A stretch of 64,000 bases of DNA from Curtobacterium sp. MCBD17_032 (GTDB lineage Bacteria; Actinomycetota; Actinomycetes; Actinomycetales; Microbacteriaceae). The stretch lies in NCBI RefSeq assembly GCF_003234855.1, contig NZ_QKTO01000003.1:248001-312000 (forward strand). Reading direction: 5' to 3'. How positions within the stretch are numbered: position 1 is the stretch's first letter; each line of letters opens with the position of its first letter. Under the pieces are notes generated by a model, which was given only the letters and a program-made list of their open reading frames with translations, had not been told where the DNA came from and ran no database searches. The position numbers and the translations under genes are program-made. Below are positions 40,568 through 49,295 of the stretch, one piece after another.

Positions 40568-41500
40568 TCAGACCGGACGGACGTCGACGTCGAGCCCGAG
40601 GTCGAGCGCCCGCGCCGAGTGTGTGAGGGCGCCGACGGACACGAGGTCGACCCCGGTCGCGGCGATGGCGGCCACGGTGTCGAGGGTGACTCCGCCCGAG
40701 GCCTCGACGAGCGCGCGACCCGCCACGAGTGCCACACCCTCCTCGAGCATCGGCACGGTGAAGTTGTCGAGCATGACCGTGTCGACGCCCGCGCTGACGA
40801 CGGGTTCGACCTGGTCGAGGCGGTCCACCTCGACCTCGAGGTGCACGGTGTGCCCCAGGCGCTGCCGCGCAGCCCGGATCGCGTCCCCGACGTCCGTCCC
40901 GCCGGCGAGGAGCACCGCCAGGTGGTTGTCCTTCGCCAGCACGGCGTCCGACAGGGACGTCCGGTGGTTGTGGCCGCCCCCGCAGCGCACCGCGTGCCGT
41001 TCGAGGGCGCGGAGGCCCGGCGTGGTCTTCCGCGTGTCGACGATCCGGGTGCCGGTCCCGGCGACGGCGTCGACGTACCGGGCGGTGAGGGTCGCGATCC
41101 CGGACATCCGCTGCACGAGGTTGAGGGCGACGCGCTCGGCGCGGAGCACCGACCGGGCCGACCCGGTGACGCTCGCGAGGACGTCCCCCGCGGCGAACGC
41201 GTGTCCGTCCCGGAGCGCGACGGACACGGCGAGGCCGGGGTCGACGGCGTGCATCACGGCGACGAAGACCGCACCGCCGGCGAGCACGCCGGGCTCGCGC
41301 GCCGCGAGGGTCGCGGTCGCGGTGGCCGCGGCGGGGATGAGCGTCTCGCTCGTGACGTCGCCCCACGGCGCGTCCTCCTCGAGCGCCGTCTCGATCACCC
41401 GGCGCAGCACGTGCGGCGGGACGGCCCCGGGGTCGACGACGGCGGGTGCAACGGCAGCGACGGCAGCGACGGGCGTGGCTGGAGCGGTCCGGACGGTCAT
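40568..41500 (-). CDS. nadC: nicotinate-nucleotide pyrophosphorylase (carboxylating)
   Basis: NadC turns quinolinate and PRPP into nicotinate mononucleotide. The 310-residue protein has RIVDTRKTTPGLRALERHAV, RCGGGHNHRTSLSDAVLAKD and VDTVMLDNFTVPML, the standard quinolinate and PRPP-site motifs. The first 25 residues are an Ala/Val/Pro-rich extension. The ATG at 41500 overlaps the nadB stop as ATGA. Confidence 0.96.
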   Translation of the reverse strand: MTVRTAPATPVAAVAAVAPAVVDPGAVPPHVLRRVIETALEEDAPWGDVTSETLIPAAATATATLAAREPGVLAGGAVFVAVMHAVDPGLAVSVALRDGHAFAAGDVLASVTGSARSVLRAERVALNLVQRMSGIATLTARYVDAVAGTGTRIVDTRKTTPGLRALERHAVRCGGGHNHRTSLSDAVLAKDNHLAVLLAGGTDVGDAIRAARQRLGHTVHLEVEVDRLDQVEPVVSAGVDTVMLDNFTVPMLEEGVALVAGRALVEASGGVTLDTVAAIAATGVDLVSVGALTHSARALDLGLDVDVRPV

Positions 41501-43167
41501 GTGAGTGCCTCCTGCAGGACGGTGGGTGGAGCGTCGGCGGGGTCCGCGGGACGAGCCCGGACCCAGGCGATCGACGGCGGCGCGGACGGGTCGGGGTCCG
41601 GGTGGTCGGTGCGGGCGTGCGCGCCGCGGGACTCGGTCCGGGCGTCGGCGGCCAGGACCGTCACGCGGGCCAGGTCGAGCAGTGCCCGGTCCTCGGCGTC
41701 GCGCACGGTCGTCGGGGTCGGCAGCGGCAGCGCGGCGAGCACCCGACGGGCCGCGGCGAGTCTGCCGGCGTCGCGCAGCAGGCCGACGTGCTCGGTCATC
41801 GCCGACTGGACCACGTGGCGGACGGCGGCACCGGGCCCGACGCGACCCGGGCCTCCCGGCCGGACCCCGACCGGCGGGCGCGCGCCGGACACCGGACGGG
41901 AGGCCCGCCTGTCGTCGGAGGCGTCGGTCACGACCGTCGGTGCGAGCGTCGCGTCCCCGCGCAGCCGCAGCCGGGCCGGGCGCGGTGTGCCGAGGGCGTC
42001 GGCCGCCCGGACCGCGAAGACGAGCCCCTCGAGCAGCGAGTTCGAGGCGAGGCGGTTCGCACCGTGCACACCGGTGCAGGCGACCTCGCCCACGGCCGAG
42101 AGCCCGGGCAGACTGGTGCGACCCTCGGTGTCGGTCGCGACGCCGCCCATGGCGTAGTGCGCGGCGGGTGCGACCGGGACGCCCTCCCGGGTCCAGTCGG
42201 AGCCGGCCGCGCGGGTGGCCCGGGTGAGGCCGGGGAACCTGGCGCGCAGGAACGCGGGGTCGAGCCCGGTCGCGTCGAGGAGCACGGGCCGTCCACCCTG
42301 GGCACGCATGGCGCTCGCGATCCCTCGCGCGACGACGTCCCGCGGGGCGAGCTCGGCGTCCGGGTGCACGTCGCGCATGAAGCGGTGCCCGCGCTCGTCC
42401 CGCAGGACGGCTCCCTCACCGCGGACGGCCTCGGAGACCAGCCCGCCGCCGGGGACGGCGAGACGCGTCGGGTGGAACTGGACGAACTCGAGGTCTGCGA
42501 GCACGGCGCCGGCCCGCCAGGCCGCGGCGGCGCCGTCCCCGGTCGCGACGAGCGGATTGGTGGTGTCACGGTAGAGGTGGCCCGCTCCCCCGGATGCGAG
42601 CAGGACCGCGTCCGCCTCGATCCGCCGCGGTTCGCCGAGCAGGTCGAGGACGTCCACGCCGACGACCTGTCCGTGGCGGACGACGAGGTCGGTGAGGCAG
42701 GTCCGCTCGAGGATGGTGACGTGCCGGCGGTGCAGGGCGGCGACGAGGGTCCGTTCGACCGCGGCCCCGGTCGCGTCGCCGCCCGCGTGCAGGACGCGCC
42801 AGCGCCCGTGGGCGGCCTCGCGCCCCCGCGCCAGGTCGTCGCCGTACCGGTCGAGTGCGGCCGCGTCCGCCGTCCGGTCGAACGGCACCCCGAGGGCGAG
42901 CAGGTCGCGCACGCGGGCCGGACCGTCGGTGCAGAGGACGTCGACGGCGCGGGCGTCCGCCGTGCCCGCGGCCGCGACGTGCGTGTCGTGCTGGTGGAGG
43001 GCGGCGGTGTCGTCGGCCCCCAGGGCGACCGCGATGCCACCCTGCGCGGACGCCGTGGCGCCGTCGGTCAGGGTGCCCTTCGTGACGAGGGTGACGTCGT
43101 GCTCGGTGCTCGCGCGGATCGCGGCGGTCAGCCCGGCGATGCCCGACCCGACGACGACGACGTGCAT
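41497..43167 (-). CDS. nadB: L-aspartate oxidase
   Basis: NadB oxidizes aspartate to iminoaspartate, the first step of de novo NAD synthesis. The 556-residue flavoprotein starts MHVVVVGSGIAGLTAAIRAS (FAD Rossmann loop) and has TDGATASAQGGIAVAL, LASGGAGHLYRDTTNP, EFVQFHPTRLAVPGGGLVSE and GEVACTGVHGANRLASNSLL. The region around residues 415-440, between the FAD and C-terminal helical domains, is a Pro/Gly/Arg linker encoded by an inverted repeat (41848-41907) of the GGGCCTCCCG type found in hairpins elsewhere. The ATG shares one base with the nadA stop. Confidence 0.95.
   Translation of the reverse strand: MHVVVVGSGIAGLTAAIRASTEHDVTLVTKGTLTDGATASAQGGIAVALGADDTAALHQHDTHVAAAGTADARAVDVLCTDGPARVRDLLALGVPFDRTADAAALDRYGDDLARGREAAHGRWRVLHAGGDATGAAVERTLVAALHRRHVTILERTCLTDLVVRHGQVVGVDVLDLLGEPRRIEADAVLLASGGAGHLYRDTTNPLVATGDGAAAAWRAGAVLADLEFVQFHPTRLAVPGGGLVSEAVRGEGAVLRDERGHRFMRDVHPDAELAPRDVVARGIASAMRAQGGRPVLLDATGLDPAFLRARFPGLTRATRAAGSDWTREGVPVAPAAHYAMGGVATDTEGRTSLPGLSAVGEVACTGVHGANRLASNSLLEGLVFAVRAADALGTPRPARLRLRGDATLAPTVVTDASDDRRASRPVSGARPPVGVRPGGPGRVGPGAAVRHVVQSAMTEHVGLLRDAGRLAAARRVLAALPLPTPTTVRDAEDRALLDLARVTVLAADARTESRGAHARTDHPDPDPSAPPSIAWVRARPADPADAPPTVLQEALT
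41848..41907. repeat. inverted repeat of the GGGCCTCCCG family inside nadB
   Basis: Arms 41848-41863 (CGGGCCTCCCGGCCGG) and 41892-41907 (CCGGACGGGAGGCCCG) are complementary with one mismatch. The sequence is in frame and encodes a low-complexity linker in NadB. The same word occurs in intergenic hairpins at 20781 and 48552. Confidence 0.8.
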
Positions 43168-44453
43168 CAGGCCCGGGTCCCCAGCGGGCGGGGCTTCGCG
43201 GCGAGCATGCGTTCCAGTGCGACCTTCGCGTCGACCTGGACGTCGGCGGGGACCACGATCTCGTTGAGCACGACACCGTCCACGAGCGCCTCGAGCACCC
43301 ACGCCAGGTAGCCGGGGTGGATGCGGTACATGGTCGAGCACGGGCACACCACCGGGTCGAGGCACGTGATCGTGTGCTGCGGGAACTCGGCGGCGAGCCG
43401 GTTGACCATGTTGACCTCGGTGCCGATCGCGAACGACGTCGGCTCGGTGGCCGCGGCGACGGTCTTCCGGATGAGGTCGGTGCTGCCGGCGACGTCCGCG
43501 GCGTCGACCACGGCCATCGGGCACTCCGGGTGCACGATCACGCGCACGTCGGGGTCCTCGCGGCGGGCCTGCTCGATCTGGTCGACCGTGAAGCGGCGGT
43601 GGACGGAGCAGAAACCGTGCCACAGGACCACCTGGGCGTCGAGCAGCTCGGCGGCGTTGTTGCCGCCCCTGGCAAGGCGCGGGTTCCACATCGGCATCCG
43701 GTCGGTGCTGATCCCCATCGCCTTCGCGGTGTTCCGGCCCAGGTGCTGGTCGGGGAAGAACAGCACGCGCTGCCCCCGCTCGAACGCCCACTCGAGCACC
43801 GTCGCGGCGTTCGACGACGTGCACACGATCCCGCCGTTCCGACCACAGAACGCCTTGAGGTCCGCGGCGGAGTTCATGTACGTGACCGGGATGACCGGGA
43901 CACGGCCGTCGGCGTCGGGCTCGGAGCCGTACAGCGCGGTCAGCTCCGCCCAGGCTGCCTCGACGCTGTCGATGTCGGCCATGTCCGCCATCGAGCACCC
44001 GGCTGCCAGGTTCGGCAGGATGACGCGCTGGTCGTCCCGCGCCAGGATGTCCGCCGTCTCGGCCATGAAGTGCACACCGCAGAACACGATGGCCTCGGCG
44101 TCGGGCTTGGTCAGGGCGGCGTTCGCGAGCTGGAACGAGTCGCCGAGGAAGTCCGCGTGGCGCACGACCTCGTCCCGCTGGTAGAAGTGCCCGAGGACGA
44201 CCACCCGGTCGCCGAGGGTGGCCTTCGCCCGCTCGATCCGCTCGTGCAACTCCTCGTCGGGCGCGTGCTTGTACTCGTCCGGCAGCACACCCTGGCGGGG
44301 CGCGGTCGTCAGGATGACGTCGGACATCGACGACCCGGGGCCGTACCCGGGCACGGCGTCGAAGTCCCAGGTGGGAGCGGCGAGGTCGGGCGTACAGGTG
44401 GTGCCGGCCGCCCGGCCGTTCGAGATCAGTTCGATGGTGGTCGCGATGGACAC
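43167..44453 (-). CDS. nadA: quinolinate synthase
   Basis: NadA condenses iminoaspartate and dihydroxyacetone phosphate to quinolinate and needs a 4Fe-4S cluster. The 428-residue protein has VVVLGHFYQRDEVVRHADFL, and the three cluster cysteines appear in EAIVFCGVHFMAETADIL, GGIVCTSSNAATVLEWAF and LDPVVCPCSTMYRIHPGYLA. The N-terminal 70 residues are an extension relative to short NadA proteins, as usual in Actinobacteria. The start is GTG at 44453, 15 bases after the nrtR stop. Confidence 0.96.
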   Translation of the reverse strand: MSIATTIELISNGRAAGTTCTPDLAAPTWDFDAVPGYGPGSSMSDVILTTAPRQGVLPDEYKHAPDEELHERIERAKATLGDRVVVLGHFYQRDEVVRHADFLGDSFQLANAALTKPDAEAIVFCGVHFMAETADILARDDQRVILPNLAAGCSMADMADIDSVEAAWAELTALYGSEPDADGRVPVIPVTYMNSAADLKAFCGRNGGIVCTSSNAATVLEWAFERGQRVLFFPDQHLGRNTAKAMGISTDRMPMWNPRLARGGNNAAELLDAQVVLWHGFCSVHRRFTVDQIEQARREDPDVRVIVHPECPMAVVDAADVAGSTDLIRKTVAAATEPTSFAIGTEVNMVNRLAAEFPQHTITCLDPVVCPCSTMYRIHPGYLAWVLEALVDGVVLNEIVVPADVQVDAKVALERMLAAKPRPLGTRA

Positions 44454-44467
44454 GGTTCCGTCCCCGT

Positions 44468-45163
44468 TCAGTGCGCGGTGGGTGGTCGGGTCGTCAGCGG
44501 GCCGTTGTCCGCGTACGACAGGTCGGGGTTCGAGCGGTACAGGCGGGCCGGTCGGTGCCGGTCGCCGCTCGTGGTCTCGTCGGTGGGCAGGACCGCGTCG
44601 CCCTGCGCGACCTGCCGCCGGAAGTTCGCCGGGTCGAGCGTCCGGCCGAGCACGGCCTCGTAGACACCGCGGAGCTCGGCGAGGGTGAACCGGTCGCCGA
44701 GGAACGCCTGCGCGATCCGGGAGTACGACACCTTGTTCCGGAGCCGCCAGAGGGCGTACTCCACGATGCGGTCGTGGTCGAACGCGAGCGGCGGGTGCTC
44801 GTCGGCGAGGAACCACCGGACGTTCCAGTCGTCGGGCACGACGTTCGCCTCGTCCGGGTGCACCAGCGCCCAGTACACGACCGACACGACGCGGTCCGGG
44901 GAACGACCGACGTCCCCGAACGCGTAGAGCTGCTCGAGGTACCGCGGCTGGACCTTCGTCGTCTCGCGGAGGCGTGCGGCCGCGGAGTCGTCGAGGCCCT
45001 CGTCGGCGCCGACCCATCCGCCCGGCAGCGCCCACGAGCCCTCGTGCGGCTCGGTCACACGGCGCACGAGCGGCATCCAGAGCGCAGGCACGCCGGTGTC
45101 GGGGTGGGGCCGCAGCGCCACGATGACGGTCGACACGGCGACGCGGATCCCCTGGTCGGACAT
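44468..45163 (-). CDS. nrtR: NrtR-type Nudix transcriptional regulator of NAD synthesis
   Basis: The 231-residue protein joins an N-terminal Nudix-like domain (GSWALPGGWVGADEGLDDSA) to a C-terminal winged helix (about residues 150-215, ALWRLRNKVSYSRIAQAFLG and FTLAELRGVYEAVLG). The Nudix box is degenerate: REUxEE reads ARLRETT, so hydrolase activity is probably lost and the domain should sense ADP-ribose, as in known NrtR repressors. It is the first gene of the nad operon, so it most likely represses its own operon. GGAGG upstream of the ATG at 45163 supports the start. Confidence 0.93.
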   Translation of the reverse strand: MSDQGIRVAVSTVIVALRPHPDTGVPALWMPLVRRVTEPHEGSWALPGGWVGADEGLDDSAAARLRETTKVQPRYLEQLYAFGDVGRSPDRVVSVVYWALVHPDEANVVPDDWNVRWFLADEHPPLAFDHDRIVEYALWRLRNKVSYSRIAQAFLGDRFTLAELRGVYEAVLGRTLDPANFRRQVAQGDAVLPTDETTSGDRHRPARLYRSNPDLSYADNGPLTTRPPTAH

Positions 45164-45194
45164 CTCCGCGCCTCCTCGTCTTCTGGTCATGCTG

Positions 45195-45224
45195 ACCCGA
45201 AGTGTTCGGGTACAGCTGACCGTA
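45195..45224 (-). promoter_or_regulatory. candidate NrtR operator and -10 box of the NAD operon
   Basis: ACCCGAA-GTG-TTCGGGT (45195-45211) is a perfect inverted repeat with a three-base centre, flanked by GCTG and CAGC. It lies just downstream of a TACGGT box (45219-45224, minus strand) and 32 bases before nrtR, the expected place for autorepression. The site sequence itself is not matched to a known NrtR motif. Confidence 0.6.
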
Positions 45225-45280
45225 TCACGGTGGTCACCGGACCGGAACGCTGTCGGAACGCCGGGGAAACACGCCGCGCC

Positions 45281-45286
45281 TAGCAT
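45281..45286 (+). promoter_or_regulatory. -10 box of acyP
   Basis: TAGCAT seven bases before the ATG at 45294. Confidence 0.6.
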
Positions 45287-45293
45287 CGGCGGC

Positions 45294-45578
45294 ATGAGCA
45301 GCGCGACCACGAGGAAGCACGCCGTCGTCAGTGGCACGGTGCAGGGCGTCGGGTTCCGGTGGTGGACCGCGCGGAAGGCCGACGGACTCGAGCTCGCCGG
45401 GTACGCCCGGAACCTGTTCGACGGCACCGTCGAGGTCGAGGCCGAGGGACCCGCCCCCGCGGTCGACGCGCTGGTCGTCATGCTCCGCTCCGGCCCGCCC
45501 TCGGCGAGCGTCACCGACGTGGCCGTGCGGGAGGTCGAGCCGCACGGCGACGAGGACGGCTTCCGCATCCTGCACTGA
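45294..45578 (+). CDS. acyP: acylphosphatase
   Basis: The 94-residue enzyme hydrolyses acyl phosphates. The family signature is exact: HAVVSGTVQGVGFRWWTARK with the catalytic Arg, then GYARNLFDGTVEVEAEGPAP with the catalytic Asn. The length is standard. Probably a leaderless single gene. Confidence 0.95.
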   Translation: MSSATTRKHAVVSGTVQGVGFRWWTARKADGLELAGYARNLFDGTVEVEAEGPAPAVDALVVMLRSGPPSASVTDVAVREVEPHGDEDGFRILH

Positions 45579-45701
45579 CCGTCCACACGCCGTTCCACCC
45601 GAGGTTCCCCGGCTCGGGAATGATCGGGACCCGTCAGTGCTTCCAGCCTCGGTACCCGTCCGTCCGGGTGCGCGCCACACCACGATCCTCCAGGAGCCCT
45701 C

Positions 45702-47180
45702 TTGACCCAGGCCGTCGACTCCGCGCCCCGTACCGGGAGCCTCGAAGCCCCCTCCCCCGCCGGAACGCGACTCGTGATCGGGCTGCTGCTCGTCTCCGCG
45801 TTCGTCGTCATCCTCAACGAGACGATCATGGGTGTGGCGCTGCCGCGGCTCATGGACGACCTCGGCATCAGCGCCGCCACCGGCCAGTGGCTCACCACCG
45901 GCTTCCTCCTGACGATGGCCGTGGTCATCCCGGTCACCGGCTACCTGCTGCAGCGGTTCGACACCCGCCCGGTGTTCGTCTGGGCGATGAGCCTGTTCTC
46001 CGCGGGCACGCTCATCGCGCTGCTCGCGCAGGGCTTCACGATGCTGCTCGTCGGGCGCATCGTGCAGGCCAGCGGGACCGCGATCATGATGCCGCTGCTC
46101 ATGACCACCGTCCTCACCCTCATCGAGCCCGCGCACCGCGGCCGCGTCATGGGCAACATCTCGATCGTCATCTCGGTCGCCCCGGCGATCGGGCCGACGA
46201 TCTCGGGCCTCATCCTCAACGCCTTCTCGTGGCGCTGGCTGTTCGGCTTCGTGCTCCCGATCGCGCTCGCCGCGCTCGTGCTCGGCATGGTCAAGGTGCG
46301 CAACGTCTCGACGCCCCGCAAGTCGGCCATCGACGTGGCCTCGGTCATCCTGTCGGCCTTCGCGTTCGGCGGGATCGTCTACGGCCTGTCGAGCATCGGC
46401 GAGAGCGGCACCACCGGCCCGGCGCTGCCGATCGCCTCGCTCGTCGTCGGGTTCGCAGCCCTCGCGGTGTTCATCGTCCGCCAGACCCGACTGCAGCGTC
46501 GCGACGCCGCCCTGCTCGACCTCCGCACCTTCAGCACGAAGGGCTTCACGATCCCGATCGTCGCGATGGCGATCAGCTTCATGGCGATGTTCGGCACGCT
46601 CATCCTGCTGCCGATCTACCTCGAGCGCGTGCTCGGTCTCGAGGTCCTCAGCGTCGGCCTGCTGCTGCTCCCGGGTGGGCTGCTCATGGGCCTGCTGTCC
46701 CCGATCGTCGGTCGCATCTACGACCGCCACGGACCGCGCGTCCTGCTCGTCCCGGGCTCGGTGATCATCAGCGCCGTGCTCTGGGCGCTCTCGACCGTCA
46801 CGGCGGACACCAGCGTGTGGTTCGTGCTCGGCGCCCACGTCGTGCTGAGCCTCGGCCTCGCGCTCACCTTCACGCCGCTGTTCACCTCGGCGCTCGGCGG
46901 ACTCCCGCCGCGGCTGTACTCGCACGGCAGCGCAGTGCTCGGTACCGCCCAGCAGCTCGCGGGCGCCGCGGGCACGGCACTGTTCGTCACGCTCCTCACG
47001 ATCGGGGCCACCAGCGCGGCCACGAGCGGTGACGCCGCAGACACGGCGACGGCCACCGCGTCCGGTGTGCACCTGGCGTTCCTGGTCGGCGCGGTGATCT
47101 CCCTTTTCGGGATCGTCGCCTCGTCGATGGTCCGGAAGCCCGTCACCCCCGAGGGCGCCCCGGCACCCGTCATGCACTGA
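45702..47180 (+). CDS. MFS transporter, DHA2 (EmrB/QacA) family
   Basis: The 492-residue protein has about 14 membrane helices and DHA2 features: VVILNETIMGVALPRLMDDL, LTTGFLLTMAVVIPVTGYLL and SIVISVAPAIGPTISGLIL (motif C). It differs from the 22266 transporter throughout and is closer to the Lmr/Mdr-type exporters; the substrate is unknown. The start is TTG at 45702 with AGGAG eight bases upstream (45689-45693); no ATG or GTG fits better. A perfect hairpin follows. Confidence 0.92.
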   Translation: MTQAVDSAPRTGSLEAPSPAGTRLVIGLLLVSAFVVILNETIMGVALPRLMDDLGISAATGQWLTTGFLLTMAVVIPVTGYLLQRFDTRPVFVWAMSLFSAGTLIALLAQGFTMLLVGRIVQASGTAIMMPLLMTTVLTLIEPAHRGRVMGNISIVISVAPAIGPTISGLILNAFSWRWLFGFVLPIALAALVLGMVKVRNVSTPRKSAIDVASVILSAFAFGGIVYGLSSIGESGTTGPALPIASLVVGFAALAVFIVRQTRLQRRDAALLDLRTFSTKGFTIPIVAMAISFMAMFGTLILLPIYLERVLGLEVLSVGLLLLPGGLLMGLLSPIVGRIYDRHGPRVLLVPGSVIISAVLWALSTVTADTSVWFVLGAHVVLSLGLALTFTPLFTSALGGLPPRLYSHGSAVLGTAQQLAGAAGTALFVTLLTIGATSAATSGDAADTATATASGVHLAFLVGAVISLFGIVASSMVRKPVTPEGAPAPVMH

Positions 47181-47219
47181 CGCTCTCCACCGCACACGAG
47201 GCGCACCACGCGCCCCGGC

Positions 47220-47259
47220 ACGCACATCGCGCCCCGTCCCGACGGGGCGCGATGTGCGT
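47220..47259. terminator. perfect hairpin after the DHA2 transporter
   Basis: 19-base arms (47220-47238 and 47241-47259) with a two-base centre, 40 bases after the stop. No T run. Confidence 0.75.
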
Positions 47260-47301
47260 CCGGGGGCGCGAGCCCGGGTCACGCCGTGGCATCGTGGGCG
47301 C

Positions 47302-48549
47302 ATGCGGTCGACGACGAGCGAGCTGAACTGGTCCGGCACGGTCACCTACACGGCCGAGCGCGTCGTCCGACCGACCTCGCTGGACGACGTCGCCGACCTC
47401 GTCGCCCGCAGCCCGCGCGTCCACGGACTCGGCACACGGCACTCGTTCAACGACGTCGCGGACACCCCCGGCGTCCTGCTCGACCTCACCGCCGTGCCCA
47501 CCGACCTCGTCGTCGCCGAGGACCGCCGCACGGCCACCATGGGCGCCGGCACCCGGTACGGCGTCGTCGCACCCGACCTGGACGCCGCCGGGGTCGCCCT
47601 GCACAACGAGGGCTCCCTCCCGCACATCTCGCTCGGCGGTGCGATCGCCACCGGGACACACGGCTCCGGCACGACGCTCGGGTCGCTCAGCTCCGCGGTC
47701 GCCGCCCTCGAGGTCGTCGGGCCGGACGGCGCCACGAGCACGATCCGCCGCGGCGACCCGGCGATGCAGGGCGCCGCGATCCACCTCGGCCTGCTCGGCG
47801 TCGTGACGCGGGTCACCGTCGACGTGCAGCCGTCGTACCGGATGCGGCAGGACACGTACGGCCCGATCGCCTGGGACACGTTCACGGCCCGCGCCGCCGA
47901 GGTCTTCGCGGCCGGGTACTCGGTCTGCGCGTACACGGTGTTCGGCGACACCGTCTCCGAGGTGCTCGTGAAGTCCCGCGTGCCGGACGGCGCCGACGAC
48001 GTCGCGGTCCCCCCGGATCTCCTCGGCGCCCCGCGGCTGCCGGGTACGCCGGGGAACGGCCACCACACCGCGCGGGACGGCTCGGTCGGGCCGTGGTGGG
48101 ACCGCCTGCCGCACTTCCCGATCGAGGCCGTGCCGTCCGTCGGCTCCGAGGTGCAGAGCGAGCACTTCGTCCCACTCCGGCACGCCGCGGCCGCGCTCGA
48201 CGCCCTGCGCGGACTCGCCGACCGGATCCAGCCGCACCTGCACGTGTCGGAGCTCCGCACCATGGCCGCCGACGACCTCTGGCTCAGCCCGACGCAGGGC
48301 GAGGACGTGCTCTGCATCGCCTTCACCTGGAAGAAGCACCCCGACCAGGTGGCCGCCCTGCTGCCCGACCTGGAGGCGCGACTCGCCCCGTTCGGCGGTC
48401 GCCCGCACTGGGGCAAGATGAGTTCCCTCGACGCCACGGCGGTCGCCGCCCTGTACCCGCGACTGCCGGACTTCCGCGACCTGGTGGCGACCCGGGACCC
48501 GGAGCGGAAGTTCGCGTCCGCGTTCGGCGAGCGGGTGCTCGGGACCTGA
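47302..48549 (+). CDS. FAD-linked alditol oxidase-like protein (VAO family)
   Basis: The 415-residue protein resembles bacterial alditol/xylitol oxidases and arabinono-lactone oxidases. RVHGLGTRHSFNDVADTPGV contains the histidine that carries FAD covalently in AldO, and GGAIATGTHGSGTTLGSLSS is the second FAD-binding signature. The C-terminal half has PHWGKMSSLDATAVAALYPR and ERKFASAFGERVL as in AldO. It would oxidize polyols with oxygen to give an aldose and peroxide; the exact substrate is unknown. The ATG at 47302 is six bases after a CATCGT box. Confidence 0.88.
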   Translation: MRSTTSELNWSGTVTYTAERVVRPTSLDDVADLVARSPRVHGLGTRHSFNDVADTPGVLLDLTAVPTDLVVAEDRRTATMGAGTRYGVVAPDLDAAGVALHNEGSLPHISLGGAIATGTHGSGTTLGSLSSAVAALEVVGPDGATSTIRRGDPAMQGAAIHLGLLGVVTRVTVDVQPSYRMRQDTYGPIAWDTFTARAAEVFAAGYSVCAYTVFGDTVSEVLVKSRVPDGADDVAVPPDLLGAPRLPGTPGNGHHTARDGSVGPWWDRLPHFPIEAVPSVGSEVQSEHFVPLRHAAAALDALRGLADRIQPHLHVSELRTMAADDLWLSPTQGEDVLCIAFTWKKHPDQVAALLPDLEARLAPFGGRPHWGKMSSLDATAVAALYPRLPDFRDLVATRDPERKFASAFGERVLGT

Positions 48550-48551
48550 GG

Positions 48552-48571
48552 CGGGCCTCCCGGGAGGCCCG
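48552..48571 (+). terminator. 20-bp palindrome right after the oxidase stop
   Basis: CGGGCCTCCCGGGAGGCCCG is a perfect palindrome starting two bases after the stop. It is one more copy of the GGGCCTCCCG word. Confidence 0.6.
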
Positions 48572-48630
48572 TGGCGCGTCCGGCACCCCCGGTGCGTCCG
48601 GTGCGACCGGCGCGTCGACGGCTGGCCGTG

Positions 48631-49128
48631 TCAGCCGACGGCGGTGACCGTCTTCGTCTCCCCGTCCCAGTGACGCACCCCCGCGACACTGAGCTCCTCG
48701 GGGAGCGGCACGGCCGCGAGCACCTCGAGCATCCGGGGCAGGTCGACGTCCCGCGGGTGCCGGGCGAGCGTCAGGTGCGGTGCCCACCGCCCGGGCAGCG
48801 AGGTGTCGACGCCGCCGGGGGCCACGCGGTGCACCGCCTCGTGGAAGGCGGCGAGCGCGCGGTCCACCACGACGCCGATCCCGAGCACGTGCCGACCGGG
48901 ACCGGCCGGGAAGAGCAGGAGCCCGGCAGGTCGGACGGTCGTCGGCACTGGCGCGTCGATGCCGACCGGTACGGGCAGGGCCTGCCCCGCCGCGAGCGTG
49001 ACGTGTGGTGCGTTCGTCGCCGCGGTGTGCCGACCCAGGCTCGGCAAGTCCGCGGCGACCAGGGCGTCCCACGCGGCGCGGACCGCCCGCTCGGCGGCCG
49101 GATCGAGGACGAGTTCGATGCTGCGCAC
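48631..49128 (-). CDS. 2'-5' RNA ligase family (2H phosphoesterase) protein
   Basis: The 165-residue protein has two HxTL motifs, NAPHVTLAAG and WAPHLTLARH, which form the twin-histidine active site of 2H phosphoesterases such as ThpR. The substrate is unknown; RNA cyclic phosphates are typical. The GTG at 49128 starts six bases after CAGGCT and fits the first strand (RSIELVLDPAAERAV); longer starts add a basic non-conserved stretch. Confidence 0.87.
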   Translation of the reverse strand: MRSIELVLDPAAERAVRAAWDALVAADLPSLGRHTAATNAPHVTLAAGQALPVPVGIDAPVPTTVRPAGLLLFPAGPGRHVLGIGVVVDRALAAFHEAVHRVAPGGVDTSLPGRWAPHLTLARHPRDVDLPRMLEVLAAVPLPEELSVAGVRHWDGETKTVTAVG

Positions 49129-49295
49129 ACCCCGAGCCTGCCCGCCGAGGACGCCGCCCGTAACACTGCGGAACGCGAATCGACCACGTCGGGGCCCGGC
49201 GTGCACACTCGTGGAGTCCCGTCGGGCCACCCCCCGGCGTCGGACCCCACAGCACCGTCCCTGCCACCAGGGCGACCCCTTCTCGAGGAGCACCC

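Noticed and set aside
40619-42157. Plus-strand open frames across the nadC/nadB region
   Set aside because: They are antisense shadows of nadC and nadB, whose motifs are unambiguous.
49130-49295. SAM riboswitch in the metQ leader
   Set aside because: I could not find the conserved SAM-I, SAM-II or SAM-IV core motifs on the plus strand.
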